This document shows, one piece after another, positions 9,931-22,316 of a stretch of DNA of 64,000 nt. The notes beneath the pieces were generated by a model. That model was given only the letters and a program-made list of their open reading frames with translations. It ran no database searches and was not told the origin of the DNA. The DNA comes from Cryptomeria japonica (Eukaryota; Streptophyta; Pinopsida; Cupressales; Cupressaceae). The stretch is from NCBI RefSeq assembly GCF_030272615.1, contig NC_081414.1, positions 911,467,009-911,531,008 on the forward strand, given 5' to 3'. A program made the translations under genes and the position numbers. How positions within the stretch are numbered: the first letter of the stretch is position 1; every line of letters begins with the position of its first letter.

Positions 9931-12900
9931 CAGACCTGAAAGGGGAAGATTTGGAAGCCTTGAAGGAAATGATGTTTAAGGCTATTGATAGTTCTTTTGG
10001 TCTAGAAATTCTAAGTACTGGCCTGATAGAGGCAACAACTTTCCCACCTGCTATTCCTTGCCCATAATTAGTTAGGGAGTGCATTGTGTGATATGATCCT
10101 ATTTCTGAAACTTCAAGAGGGACAATGGTGAAACCCTCCTCACGATTAATAGGGAAGTCATTTCTTTTGTTTTCAAATTGCTAGATTATAAGTTTTCAAA
10201 ATTTTCCCCTGCCCAACCAATCATTGAGTTCAATACAGATAAAAGTGGACACCGGAACAATATAGCGAAGCATTGGTTGATAGTTCCTCAGAAAGGTGGC
10301 TCTAGGCTACCTAAACACCCGAACAAAAATCACATGCTTCCCCATATTCATGATGTTATATTGTTGTTACACCGAGTTAGAGGTTCGGCTGAAGCCTACA
10401 GCTTTGATGAGTGGATTTACTGTTATGTACAACTGGTGTTGGAGGGAAAGCAGTTCCTTGACTGGGTAGAGCTTATTGTTGACTCTATGAGAAAACAACT
10501 GAGCATGGCAAAGAAGTTCAAACAAAATTTCTTCATGTCTTGTTATTTGATATATTGCTTGGCATGTACCAAAGAGATAATGGGAATTCCTAGGCAACTT
10601 GCAGAAGGGGATGTTTCAGTATATGACTTTTACCCCATGCTGCAAAAAGATAATGCAGTACAAGATTTCAGGAGAGTGCATAATGATTTCCTAGGGGACC
10701 TGTGTTATGAATTGAAGAACATGAAATCAAAAAGAATTTCTGAGGACGCCGAGGCCTTGGTGAAAAGATATGGTAGCTTCTTTGTTCAATTTCCTCGTTT
10801 TTGTTATATAAGGGTAGGCGGTTTCAAAGAAGAACCTTTCAAACTTCCTCATTTTTGTTCAGATTTCTTTGTCCTTGCTGAGATTTGTAGACAATTGTCT
10901 ATTGTGATTAAGAAATCTCAACCCAAAGATAAATGGGTAGATCATTTCCTGTTCAATTGGGCGCTTTATTTTTTAGTTCAATGTCAGATGCGTTGAGCAT
11001 AGGAGCTGACTCGAAGAATTTTAATTTCAAACTGTATCAAGGAAGGAATGGATTTGATAATAAAGGCTTTTCACGGGGCCTTGGTTTGATGGTGCACCTT
11101 CCTATCTCACACTTGGAAGACTATTGGGAAGATTGTTGTGATGAACTTGAAGTGTTCAGGAGAGAAAATATGAGAATGGTTTTGGGACAGATAGTTTCAC
11201 CGCAGGTGAAAATTGATATAAGTGGGTTGAAAGAAGATAATCTAGAGCTATTTGAACCTGGGTACCTGGATCAAACTGAACCTAAAACATTATGTATTAA
11301 TTGGGATGTGGAAGAAGATGATGATATATAACTCAGAACAAAAAGAGTCTTGGAGAGAACTGTAGATTGGGTTAATAAGAAAAGAGCAATGAAATCAGGC
11401 AGGATCAGTCCTGCAAGAGATAATGTGGTTTCTCTACGTTCTCCAAAAAGCTTTTCTAACCCCACTTCTATGCTTGTTCATGCAGGTAAAAATAAGAAGT
11501 CATCTCACACCAAGCACGAGCCTAATCCTGCTTTGAATTGTCCCGCTCTTCGATTTACAAGGTCACGGAGAGGTGCACGAAAGAAAATGGATCTGGGTAG
11601 AGACACAGAGGTGAAAGACAAGACCCTCGACCCTCATATTTTTAAGGTCGAGGACCTTGATAGTGATATTGTCAACACCACAGATTCCCATGCAATCCCT
11701 GTAGCCATGACACCGCCACCTAAAGTAACTGGAGGAACAACTAGTTCAAGAACAACTCCCAAATGGTTAACTACTTTAGTAAGTAAGAAACGGAGCTTGA
11801 TCTTAGTGTCTATCCCAATTCAAGAAATAGTGGTCAAATACGTGGAAAACGGTCCTAAACAAAAGAAGCTCAAAACAACCACCAGGTTGGACACTGATGA
11901 AAAGACTAGGAGATTGGTTGCTGAAATTGCTTCCTATAAACCCAAGGATGAAGGTAAGGAAATTAATGCAAAAGATTTTGAAGTCACTAAAGTAGATATG
12001 GGAAACATGAGCAGAGACTCTGATAACCACCTTTTCAAGGTGACGACTAAGAAAATTCTCACCAGGTCAGAAAAAGATGGACAAGAGAAAACGGAACTGA
12101 AACACCACATTAAGGTTTTAACCCAATTCATTGATAGCCTAGGTTGTTTTGGAGCAATCCCTATATCGCAAGATTCAGAAAACTTTGACCCCACTTCATG
12201 GGAGAACAAGAAACTAATGAATCAAGTTCAGCGAGCCAAGAGCATCGCAGGGGCCATAGAAAAATGGATTGAAGGAGTGATCAAGGATGGCAAAAAATAT
12301 ATTACAGTTTCTAGGAATCGATGCGATGAAATTCAAACCTCATTGCGGAGATCCATAATCAGGTTATGCAATGGGAAAGGCAGGAGCATAAGTGGGAGAA
12401 CGTATTACCCATGTTCGACGAGATAGAAAAATATGGAGCCACTGAGTTTTTAATAGAAAACTCAATAAAATTGGTAACTTATGAGTGCTAGCTCTTTGTG
12501 TTGAAGAAAACCATAGCATGGTGGGTAATTGCATTCAAGGCTGTAATATTTGATGTCAAAGCCTCCGTTTACGAGCTCCAGGAACTTCAACATAGCTTGG
12601 TCAATGATAATAAAGTGGTTAACCCATATCAATGACAATTAGGACTTTATGGGCTGAATACACATGACGCGGTAAAGGCATTTAAATTGCACATACATAA
12701 GTTTTGGGGTAAAGGAAACTTTACTTTTGAAGATATAACACAGATTGCCCGAATTGAATCCATGATGTTCATTGGCAATGATCAGTTACCTAAACATGTC
12801 AAGAAAATGGTAAAACATAGGTGGGAAAAGGAAGTTGCAAAGGTGAAAACTAATGCCATGAAGAATCCGAGTCAGTCTATGATTCAGGAGCTTACAAACA

Positions 12901-12955
12901 CCCATGATGCCTGGAAAGGTGGAAAAGAAGATGACGCTGGAGATGAAGCATAGTT
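9930..12955 (+). pseudogene. LTR-borne large ORF, 5' LTR copy (unknown family)
   Basis: I do not recognise this protein. It reads as one ORF of about 1000 codons with a few breaks. Frame 3 runs from about 9930 (DLKGEDLEAL), with an in-frame TAA near 10068 and a TGA near 10091. A one-base shift near 10115 leads into a long frame to about 10950, then another shift and a TAA at 11329 (CAA in the other copy). It continues to about 12340, shifts again, and ends DAGDEA at 12955. The first half looks globular and rich in aromatics (HDVILLLHRVRG, FVQFPRFCYIRVGGF). An acidic stretch (WDVEEDDDI) precedes a basic, low-complexity middle, and the C-terminal third is helical and charged. There is no zinc knuckle, protease or polymerase motif. 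The same ORF exists in the 3' LTR with different lesions, so the ancestor was coding. It could be an accessory ORF like those known upstream of gag in Ogre elements. Confidence 0.72.
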
Positions 12956-13817
12956 TGATGCTCATGCTTTATTTTTATTTTTAAATGCTTTGCAAAAACC
13001 TTGCAATTACTTCGGGACATCTGTCCTCTAAATTCTATGTTAGTTTTATAACTGTTTCAGAGGAGGTCGGGTTTTCAGGGAGACCTCCTCTGTTCTTCGG
13101 AGTACTACTATAAGCTAGATGAAATAGATTTTAGAAGGGGTTAGAACGGTAGACAAAAAGATTGGAAAATTTTGGTTTGTTTGAAGGAAGTAATCAGTTT
13201 TTCCAGAATCTGAAATTGGAAGGAACTTATCTGTGTATCTTTATGTCTTTGTTGCATGGAATATACATATAAAGATCATATGCATTTTGGGGTTTTAAAT
13301 CTTTGAGTTTGAATCCATGGAGTAATGTTTCTATGCAAATATTAATCCATTCAAATTGTCTGTGATTATCTTTCTGATGGTGAATGCTATTATTAATCTG
13401 GAGCTTCTTTCTGTGTTGTTTAGAAGGATATTTGGTTGAAAAGAGACTTTGTTTCTCTTGATTATTTTTTATGAAGTGCTGAAATCAGTGTTATTGAACT
13501 TTGCTTTGATTACTTCTGATTTTTCATGGTGAAACATCTTGAAGAAAGTTCTTTTCTGAAATATTTGCATATTACCGGTCTCTCATCTAAGAATGTAGGC
13601 AACCTTATGTGCTTTCACGTGAAAAGCATATCAGTTTTGTTTCGTTATACTATTCCCTGAAAAACTAATGGAGGGAGTTGTACCTATCTAAAATTCAGAG
13701 GGAAGTGTTGTATGTCACACTTACCCAACTGTTTTGTTAAATTTTTTGTTTTTCAAAGAGGGTAACAGAGCTTGGAATTAATTCAATTAAAAGAAAAACA
13801 AAATTTGTTCACTAACA
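12956..13817 (+). other. Non-coding 3' end of element B 5' LTR
   Basis: No ORF. It includes the G-rich word GGAGGTCGGGTTTTCAGGGA, then AT-rich sequence down to the LTR end ACTAACA. It probably contains the polyadenylation region. Confidence 0.5.
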
Positions 13818-13823
13818 GATTTT

Positions 13824-13841
13824 TGGCGACTCTGCTAGGGA
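13824..13841 (+). promoter_or_regulatory. Element B primer binding site
   Basis: TGGCGACTCTGCTAGGGA, six bases after the LTR end. It resembles the TGGCGACTC...CTGGGGA primer sites of Tat/Ogre elements, which I recall as tRNA-Arg type; the exact tRNA was not checked. Confidence 0.7.
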
Positions 13842-14389
13842 AAAGTCAACATTCAATAGATTAGTATGTTATATATTTGTTAAAATTGAGTAAGTCATGG
13901 TTTTTCCTACTGATTGAATTCCTCAACAACGCATACTTCAACCTGAATTACATTTTGAAGACACCTAGCCAGACATTATTGCTGACCTTAACGTTGTTGC
14001 TTGGAAAGTTAGAACCCATAACCAACAGTATCAACAAGATCGCCTGGTATTGGAAAGAGCAGAAGGAATAGGTGAACAGTTGAGAAGGATTCCCATAGCC
14101 CAAATTTTTTTTTGCTTGATAGAGTTGTTTAGAGGTCCTAGAAGAAATAGCACTGGATTCTCATCCTTATACTAGATCACAAAGGAGAGAGGGAGCTTTT
14201 GTGAGTTTTTTTGAAGAACTGCGGTTATCATTCTCTACAAATTTCACTCCCAAGAGGAAGGCTAAAAGTAGACCTTCTTCCCCTACTAAAACTACTCCCA
14301 AAGTATCTCTCTCTTCTAGCAATTAGCAAACATTGACGCTTTCTAGAATTCAAGCACCTCCTCTTGTAACTATTTTCCCTTTTTCAATC
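13842..14389 (+). other. Element B leader between primer site and gag
   Basis: No gene. A short ORF at 13877-14071 has no recognisable domain and is not needed to explain the element. Confidence 0.5.
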
Positions 14390-15622
14390 ATGGCTCAACC
14401 ATGGGGCGCTGCAGTCAGGCCTCTTGCTCTCGGTGCTCATAATCCTCTCTCGAAAGGGGCTAGGGATGTTTAACCTAAGTTCAATGGAGATGGGAAAATC
14501 TCAGTTGAAGAACATTTGAACTCCTTTAATGTAGCGACTGGGATACTGGCAGTGCAGCACGAAGATGTGGCTGTTAGGCATTTTGCTCAAACTCTTACTG
14601 AGGGAGCTGCAGATTGGTTCAGTCATCTGCAAGTAGGAGCTATAACTAATTGGCTAACAATGAAAACTGCTTTCGAGAAACGGTTCAAGAGCGTTGATGA
14701 TGAGCACTCACTTTTGGCTTAGCTCGCACAAATGAAGAAAGAGATTCATGAGCCAATGAGAGATTATGTGGCTAGGTATAATAAAATGATTCATAACATT
14801 TCCCTTGCTAAAAGACCAATTGCTGATAACCAACAATGTTTCTTTATCAACTCTATGCCTCTTGATGTTGGTTTCCATCTCAGAAGAAATAGGCCAGCTG
14901 ATCTTGATACTGCATAGAACCAATCTATAGAGCTTGAAGATGATTTAATAACAGCAAGGAAGTGGAGGAAAGATGTGCAAATCCCTCAAGGTAAATCTCA
15001 AGCTTCCACCTCTTCAACTGACCTAGTTGTCCAAAGATTAGTCAATGATATGATTGTTTTGAAGAGGCAAATTCCAAAAATTGGAGGTTCTTACCCTCAG
15101 CCCTATCAAGATATAAGTAGGAAACAACCAAACCAACACAATTTTGGGTGAACTTTGCAACTCCTTGCTGCCCCGCAAAGATTGGAAATAGAAGGTCCTC
15201 CTAATAATGGTGATATGTGATCCTTTCACCTTACTTCAAATCATGATGGGAATTCTTGTCCTGACATGATAAGGCATGTCCAAATGGGAAGCACAAAGGA
15301 TGAACTTGGGGAGTTCACTGAAGCAGAGAAGGTTCAAGAAGTACCTGGCGACTCTGGATCATTTTACCTTGAATACGAATCAGATTCAAAAAGGGGTGGT
15401 AATATTTTGGTAACTCTTGAAAACCCTGCATGTGCAATCCTTACAAGGAATCAACGAATCTCCCAACCTGCTCCTGTTGCAAACTCTCCCGGAACTAATT
15501 TCAAGGGCAAGGGTCCCGCAAGTAATGATTCTTCCTTTCATGCAAAAACTCCTGAACTTAAGATTTTGCAAAGAAATACTGAAAGTAAAACAATTCTTCT
15601 CACTCTCCCTCTTTTGACATAA
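14390..15622 (+). pseudogene. Element B gag, several stops
   Basis: Gypsy-type gag. An ATG at 14390 begins MAQPWGAAVRPLALG, and one reading frame can be followed to 15622. It is broken only by stop codons, near 14471, 14720, 14915, 15148 and 15218. The retrotransposon gag core is clear: KFNGDGKISVEEHLNSF, then AADWFSHL, then FEKRFKSV, then REYVARYN-like DYVARYNKMIHN. I see no intact CCHC knuckle. The protein would package element RNA. Downstream the frame shifts at about 15605-15630 into protease. Confidence 0.82.
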
Positions 15623-15629
15623 TTGAATT

Positions 15630-16395
15630 TTGCAAATCCTCAATTGTTCAAATTTCCATTGCTGAATATTTGAAACTGAACCGGGGGGAATTAAACAAGT
15701 TGATCAAATATTTCAAAGGAGATCCCACCTCAGAGTCCTCAGTGCATGAGTGTATGGTTGATAAAGATTTGTTTGTTGCTCAAAAACCTACATCTGCATC
15801 TAGCCCTCCCACTAACTCGATTAATCCATGTGCCTCTCACAATGCTAAAGAATAGCTTGACATTGAAGTTCTGAAACCCGAACCTTTTTATATTTCTCTC
15901 CTCTTGAATGATCAGAAGCTTAGTAATTGTATTATAGATTCGGGCGCGTCAGATAACATAATACCATCATCTGTTGCCAGAGCTTTGGGTTTAACACTTA
16001 CCAAGACATTTGGGAGATGTTACTCGATGGATGGGAAGTAGGTCCCTCTCATTGGGCAAGTAAAGGATGCTCAAGCAGTACTTGCAGCGTGTCCTGATAA
16101 AAGGGTAAAGCTGACCATTTTGGTTGCTGACATTCTTGCAAGTTATGGGATGCTTTTAAGTAGGACTTTTTGTAGAGATCTGGGGGGTGAAATCAAGATG
16201 GACTCATCAGAGGCTATCATTCCACTAGGAAAACAAAAGATCAAACTTGAACCTGAAATGAAAAATAAATATACAGTTTTTCCTTCTCATAATCCCAAAG
16301 CCCAGATTCTGTTTCAGGAATGTGAATTTGGGAATTATCTCATTCTTGCACCTGATCAAAAAGAGTTAGAGGAAGTAGTTGATGAACGAGACGAA
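15630..16395 (+). pseudogene. Element B aspartic protease region
   Basis: Retroviral-type protease with the catalytic motif IIDSGASDN at about 15931-15957, followed by VPLIGQVKDA and ILVADILASYGMLLSR, the flap and closing parts of the fold. Stops lie near 15855 (TAG) and 16039 (TAG). The frame is otherwise continuous with the RNase H-like domain that follows. The protease would cut the polyprotein. Confidence 0.8.
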
Positions 16396-17037
16396 CTGTG
16401 GCAAATGGAATTCAACGAAAGTTGCACCAACTCTGGTTCAGGAGCAAGGGTAGTTCTGCTTTCGCCTAATGGTAATGTTTTTCCTTTTTCTTTCAAATTG
16501 GATTTCAAGAATACCAATAGCACTGCGGAATATGAGGCATCACTTTTAGGGTCGAATGAAGCCAAATGTAAGGGCATAAAATTGCTTAAGGTAAAAGGTG
16601 ATGCTGAGCTGATTGTTAAACAGGTAAGAAATGTTTATTCTGTTAAGAATGATAGACTGAAACATTATAGAAATAGAGTTTGGGATGAGATAGAGTTTTT
16701 TGATGCTTTCTCAATTGAAGTTATATCAAGAGAGCAAAATACTAAGGTAGATTCATTGGTTGTTTTAGCTTCTCTCTTGTTACCACACCCAGACTTTAAG
16801 AATGATTCTTATAGAATTGAAATGATTTACAGACCTAGTGTCCCTGACAATGTGAATCATTGGCAAGTTTTTGATACGGTTGCTCAAATTAAATACTTTT
16901 TGGAGTGTGCCCGTTCCTTCGTCCAATCATATTTTGAGGGTTCTGAAGATATGTGTAGAGAATTTTGTCCAGATCCTTTGATTCTGATAAGAATTTCATT
17001 CAGCTTAAGGGGAACAAAATCCCGAAAGGTTTGGTGA
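16396..17037 (+). pseudogene. Element B RNase H-like domain upstream of RT
   Basis: It matches the plant-type (archaeal-like) RNase H pattern found in Tat elements: LWQMEFNESC (the usual FDG aspartate is Asn at 16414-16416), GARVVLLSPNG, STAEYEASLLG with the glutamate kept, VKGDAELIVKQV with the aspartate kept, and EQNTKVDSLV with the last aspartate kept. Compare element E, where the same domain sits after RT and the ordinary RNase H. Here it lies between protease and RT. One catalytic residue is lost. The frame ends at 17037; a shift leads to RT. Confidence 0.75.
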
Positions 17038-17039
17038 CT

Positions 17040-18267
17040 CTAGAGAGGTTTTTCACCCATAATGATGTGTTCACCGGCAAGAAAATTCTTGATGATGACA
17101 GTAAGGTGGGTTGCGAATAGATCAATCTTGGTGATGAATCTAATCCTAGAATGGTAACAATCGGCAAATGCTATTCTTCTGAGGAGAAGTGAATGCTCAT
17201 TGAGTTATTGAAAGAATACATTGATGTGTTCGCTTGGTGTTATGACAATTTGAAAGAATTTAGGAATGGTCAGTTTCAACATCAAATTCCATTGAAACCT
17301 GGTGTTTCTCCTTTTAGGCAAAAACTCATAAATTTCAATCCCATGATGGCACAAGCAATTTTCAAAGAAGTAGATAAAATGTTAAAGGCCAGAATTATAT
17401 ACCCAATCCACCACTCCACACGGGTAGCCAATATAGTATCTGTAAGGAAGAAATATAGGGAAATCTGGATTTGTGTAGATTTTCGCAATCTGAACCAGGC
17501 AAGTCTCAAGGATAATTATGCTTTACCCAATATGGACCATATTTTGCAGATAGTAGCTGGATCAGAAATCATGTCAATGTTGGATGGTTTTTCAGGTTAT
17601 AATCAAATTGGTGTTGCAGAAAATGAACAGCATAAGACAACATTTATCACCCCTTAGGGAACGCTTGCATATAATCGTATGCCTTTTGGTTTGATTAATG
17701 TCGGAGCAACTTTTCAAAGGGCCATGGATTCTTCTTTTAGGGATTTCCGTGACAGGATTATTGTAATTTACCTAGATGACTTGACCGTGTTCTCTAAAGA
17801 AAGGAAGAATCATCTCAAAGATCTGAGGGCAGTTCTACAATGTTGTCGAGAACATGGTATCTCCCTGAATCCAAAAAAATCAGTGTTCTGTGTAACTGAA
17901 GGCAAACTATTGGGGCACATCGTTTCAAAGGAAGGCATCAAGATTGATCCTGAAAGAGTCAATGCAATCCAACAACTCAGCCTGCCTTCAAATCGGACTG
18001 GAGTAAGGTCATTTTTCAGTTAGATAAATTTCCTAAGAAGGTTTGTACCTGAATTTGCAGAAACTACTAAGCATATCATCAGCTTGTTGAGTGACAGGTA
18101 CCCTTTTAAATGGACTGATGAAGCCAAAGAAGCTTTTGAAAAGATTAAAAGTTCAGTTGCCAATGCACCAACCCTCATCAACCTAGATTTTAAAAAGGAT
18201 ATTATCATATACTGTTATGCCTCAGAACATACAATATTGGGAATATTACTACAGGTAGATGAATCTA
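17040..18267 (+). pseudogene. Element B reverse transcriptase and start of RNase H
   Basis: RT of gypsy type, one frame broken by stops near 17118, 17190, 17656 and 18021. Motifs in order: PLKPGVSPFRQK, WICVDFRNLNQ, MLDGFSGYNQI, MPFGLINVGATFQRAM, the intact catalytic box YLDD (17769-17780), FSKERKNHLKDL, LGHIVSKEGI. The start of the gypsy RNase H/connection domain follows (FKWTDEAKEAFEKIK, IIYCYASE), where the usual catalytic Asp is already replaced, as is common in Tat elements. Element C interrupts it at 18267; the frame resumes at 24099. Confidence 0.88.
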
Positions 18268-18788
18268 TGTTAGAAATTAGGATCTTAGGATACTAATCAT
18301 TATAAACAAGATTATAAAGTAAATGAAATATGAAACATACATGCAAAATGTACACAGTACACAAGATATACATGGGGAAAACCCTTTCGGGTAAAAAACC
18401 CCATTAAGCATCATTTAATTAAAACACTTACAAATATAGTCTATAATAAAATAGACATGAACCTGGGGACACTCCTCCAATACTTCCACATGGCCAATAA
18501 TACCTCATATGCATAGTGATACAACTCACAATAAAGCTCCAAATTCACACACCTCTCAAATGAGAGAGAAACTCCTTAAATATAGGAGGAAGGGTGACTT
18601 CACTAGTCACACCTTTTCAATAACCCCCACTTACAAATAATTAATAATCTAATAGTTATTAGATTATAATTATTTCAAATGGGATATGCTTATAAAGCAT
18701 ATAATATATAAGGTTTTATAACCTTATATTAGAACATTATATATAAATGTTATAAGGATGTGATCCCTAATAACATTATGTTCTAACA
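18268..18788 (-). repeat. Element C 3' LTR
   Basis: 521 bp, TGTTAGA...TCTAACA, nearly identical to 23577-24098. The polypurine tract (minus) follows on its right. Confidence 0.92.
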
Positions 18789-19103
18789 CTACCCCTTAAT
18801 GTTAATAGGGGATCACATGTCAATTTTCATAAAAGAAAAAATGAAGCACCCCAGTAACATAGGTCTTCTTTGACAGTGATAAACAGGGACACAAGTATAT
18901 GCCAACATGAAGATCATGCATTCCAGACTACATGAAAGTCATCTTGTCATAATTTATAATACCAGTGTTTTAAAAATGATGCTGTGAGGTCTTAAAAATT
19001 ATATTGGAGCCGCAGTCCCCTCAAATTAGCCTCTCCCCAGGTTCATTACATAGTGCCCATAGGTCTTAATACAATGCTTTTACAAGTGGAAGTTTTACAA
19101 GGA

Positions 19104-19331
19104 GAAGAATTTACAATATGCTCGTAGGACTTAAAAAAATCTGCCCGTAGGTCTTACGATATTGTGCCGGTAGGACTTAAACAAAATCTGCCCGTAGGTC
19201 TTACGATACTCTGCCCGTAGGACTTTAAAAAAAAATCTGCCCGTAGGTCTTACGATATTGTGCCCGTAGGACTTAAAAAAAATCTGCCTGTAGGTCTTAC
19301 GATACTGTGCCTGTAGGACTTAAAAAATAAA
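19104..19331. repeat. Tandem repeat cluster 1 in element C
   Basis: About four units of roughly 58 bases built from GCCCGTAGGTCTTACGATA and GCCCGTAGGACTTAAAA. Non-coding. Confidence 0.8.
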
Positions 19332-19525
19332 GGATTTAGCCACTAGGTGGTGTCATTGACATGCACACTCCCCCTCAATGGCATCACCTAAGGCCAAGCA
19401 TTATTTGAATTTGGAGCATATAATGCCTAAAGTTCTTATGCCTATTAGGTCTTAAATCTAGGATTTAGCCACTAGGTGGTGTCATGTACACTCCCCCTTA
19501 ATGGCATCACCTCAAAGCCAATCAA
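19331..19525 (-). repeat. Duplicated segment with polypurine-like tracts in element C
   Basis: GGATTTAGCCACTAGGTGGT occurs twice (about 19331 and 19460). Each copy is followed by CACTCCCCCT(C/T)AATGGC, a polypurine-like tract on the minus strand resembling the one at the 3' LTR. Confidence 0.65.
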
Positions 19526-19569
19526 TGCATAGAGGATTTCAAATTGATGGCTAAAAATATAATATATAG

Positions 19570-19755
19570 TATGTGCTCAGATCTTCAAAGTGTCTTTATT
19601 ATAAAATGATTTCACTTGAGTGAGGTGCCCATGATCTTCAAGGTGCCTTTATTATATAATGCTTTAACTTGAGTGAGGTGCCCATGATCTTCAAGGTGCC
19701 TTTATTATAGAATGCTTTCACTTGAGTGAGGTGCCCATGATCTTCAATGTTTACT
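19570..19755. repeat. Tandem repeat cluster 2 in element C
   Basis: Three units of about 59 bases containing GATCTTCAAGGTGCCTTTAT and TTGAGTGAGGTGCCCAT. Confidence 0.8.
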
Positions 19756-22316
19756 TTGATCTTTAGAAATGATATTCTCTAGAAAGAGTAAAGTAACTTC
19801 AAGTAATATAGTACTTTCATATGTATCCAAATGGAATTCTTCAATAAATCTTCAAGGCCATATTGATTCTTCAAGAGCTACATTCATATTTTGTCCATTT
19901 GATCCAAAGACACATAGAAGATAGTCTTCTTATTAAAGTATTGCAGCATCCATGTAATAGCACTTGCACCATATGTTTTGAAGGCATAACCTCGCCATAG
20001 AAGAAACAATATAGTTAGTAACATATTAATCAACTTCATTTTTGGTACAAAGAAAGAACATAATATTATTTTTTTGTCATTTGCCAAAGATCATATAATA
20101 TTCCTTATAAAAATATAGTCCAATGATTGGTAGAAAGGAGATCAACATATATTTTCATGAGAAATAATTTGTTGTCTTGCTTAAAATACAAAAATAGACA
20201 TGCTACTACATATAGTAATGATCCACAAAAAATTAGGCAACGGGTGAGCTATCCTTTCTAGGTTTGCTCCCCAGACAGTTTATAAGGGCGATAGTCACCC
20301 ATTTTAAATAGTATGATTGAAAAAAAAAATCAAATATAGAATAGAATAACAAATCACTTGGATCTCCAAAAAAACGAATGCTAATGAGAAATTTTTAAAT
20401 TTACTTATGAATATTTAATAGCTTTTATATTTCATCGGTAAATATTTTATCCTCTATCTATAGATGATCATTGTGATAATTTGATAGTAAATCATTCGTA
20501 CATCAAACATAGTACAAGTAGGAATATCCTCAATGTTAATATAATGCATATCCTTCATCAAATACTAAAAAAATTAAGATAATTCATGATGTTCCTTCCC
20601 TTTATTCCTTCGTATGTGACATTTTAAATGCAACATAAGCACTAATATAGTTAATAATAAGTAAACTGGAAGCTCCACTTGAAAGGGTATGTTGACATAT
20701 TGAAGTAAAGTTAGTTGATTAAAGATTCAAAAACCATTCCATGGGTCTTAAATATATATGAAGACTTGAAAAAAAATATTGAAAGTAAATAGATAAATTT
20801 CATGATAATGACAATGGATACCAAAAATTACCCTATCAAAAATGTAGTTTAAGATATTCTCATAATAATTTCATGCCAATTAGAATGACAAAGAGACCTC
20901 AAGTATATAATTTTCTTCTAGATATTATCATGCCAATTTATATGCTTAGAAGGGGTCTAGAGAGTCTTCCCTTCTTGTCGTCCTCCTCCCACATCCTTAT
21001 GAGGTCTCCTTTTATTCTTTACGAGGAGCCGCATCTTTGGTGTAAGGGGCGTAATCCCCCACTTACCCGATCGATGAACAAGACTTGCCTTTAATTTATT
21101 ATGTTAATCATAATCAGGTATTAATATATTTCCATCTTTGTTTGATAGGATCGGTCTACGTACACTTATCTGATCGAATTTACTAGATTAGCGCCATGTG
21201 TTGCCACTCTCGATACCATAACTATCTTCTCCTATTTGCGCTTCTCTTCCGAGCATACTATAGTCCCTTTCCCTACGACTCGTCTATTTGATACTGGAAG
21301 AAGTCTTCAACGAAACTCATTCTATATTGCTCTTATCAATGCAGAGGTAATGTGTTTGGTGTTTGGCCTTTGATGGCAGGAGTATCTGGAAAGAAACAAT
21401 TCTTCACAACGTCATCATATTCAGTCATTATCAACATATGCCTTAGTCGATCAGGGGTAATGAATTATCTCTAGACCCATCGTTCGTATAATCTTTTATC
21501 ATAGCTTCTATATTACCCACATCATTGATATACTACTGTGTCTCCTCACAATTCATTCATAATTCTAGTCATCAATAGCGTAACCATCGTTATCGACCAA
21601 TGTTTGGTCAATGTCGCATTCTTCATGTGTTATCGATTGGTTTTGTGATATCGATTAATGCCATGTTGGTTGTCCTCTACCATTGTTGACCAATTGATTT
21701 ATCAATGGCGATCTATAGGATTCCTGGAGATATCTTTAAGGGCTGATGGTAGTATTGATACCTTGTAGCTCTTCCATATAGTATGGATTGTCTTATCCGG
21801 TGGAGATGATATGTTGCTTACTATCCTTCTTGGAGATGATCGATTTTCCTCTAATCATTAGCGATTATTTGTGACTTCCAGTATGATTGATGTTGATCAA
21901 CTTCAAGTAATCGGTTGATCACCATGTTCTTCATCAGGTGCATATGATTGATCTGTTTGTATCATCGATCTGTTGTGTTGTGATCATCTTCTATAGAATC
22001 ATTAATTGTTGCTTAAGGAAAATCGTCTTTATTCGTAAGACTTGTAATAGCTTATCCATGTAGTGTATCATTTATAAAGATAATACAACAATCTTTCTCA
22101 ATATTAAATATATTTGATGAGGTTTGTAGAGAAAGATTATAAGTTGGTGCACTACATTATTACATAACCTGGCGACTAGGGTCACCATGGAGGGAGCAAC
22201 TAGGGGTGTCATGGCACTCATAACCGCAGTCCAAGCTATAAAACATTGTTTCCACATAATTAGACTTGGAATAATCCTCTGGAATAGTTAAGGGGCGTTC
22301 CTCGTGAGCGAAGCAC
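19756..22316 (-). other. Element C interior, no recognisable gene
   Basis: AT-rich at 19756-20930, then a more balanced segment (20930-22070) with a splice-donor-like CGG/GTAAGTG on the minus strand near 21070. The second part may belong to the same captured host DNA as the TIR fragment, but no protein domain is readable. A frame at 22160-22381 (minus) follows the TIR fragment in another register without a clear domain. Confidence 0.35.

Larger units (their letters stand above)
8870..13817 (+). repeat. Element B 5' LTR (4948 bp)
   Basis: Very long LTR, directly repeated at 25871-30822. In the first 128 bases I count about five differences, all transitions. It contains, in order: a GTTCA-rich segment (about 9035-9405), bZIP-type sites, a TATA-like box, a probable intron, the large ORF, and about 860 bases of non-coding 3' part. 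Confidence 0.92.

Noticed and set aside
19104-19331. CRISPR-like array
   Set aside because: The units are whole tandem repeats without unique spacers, and the genome is a plant's.
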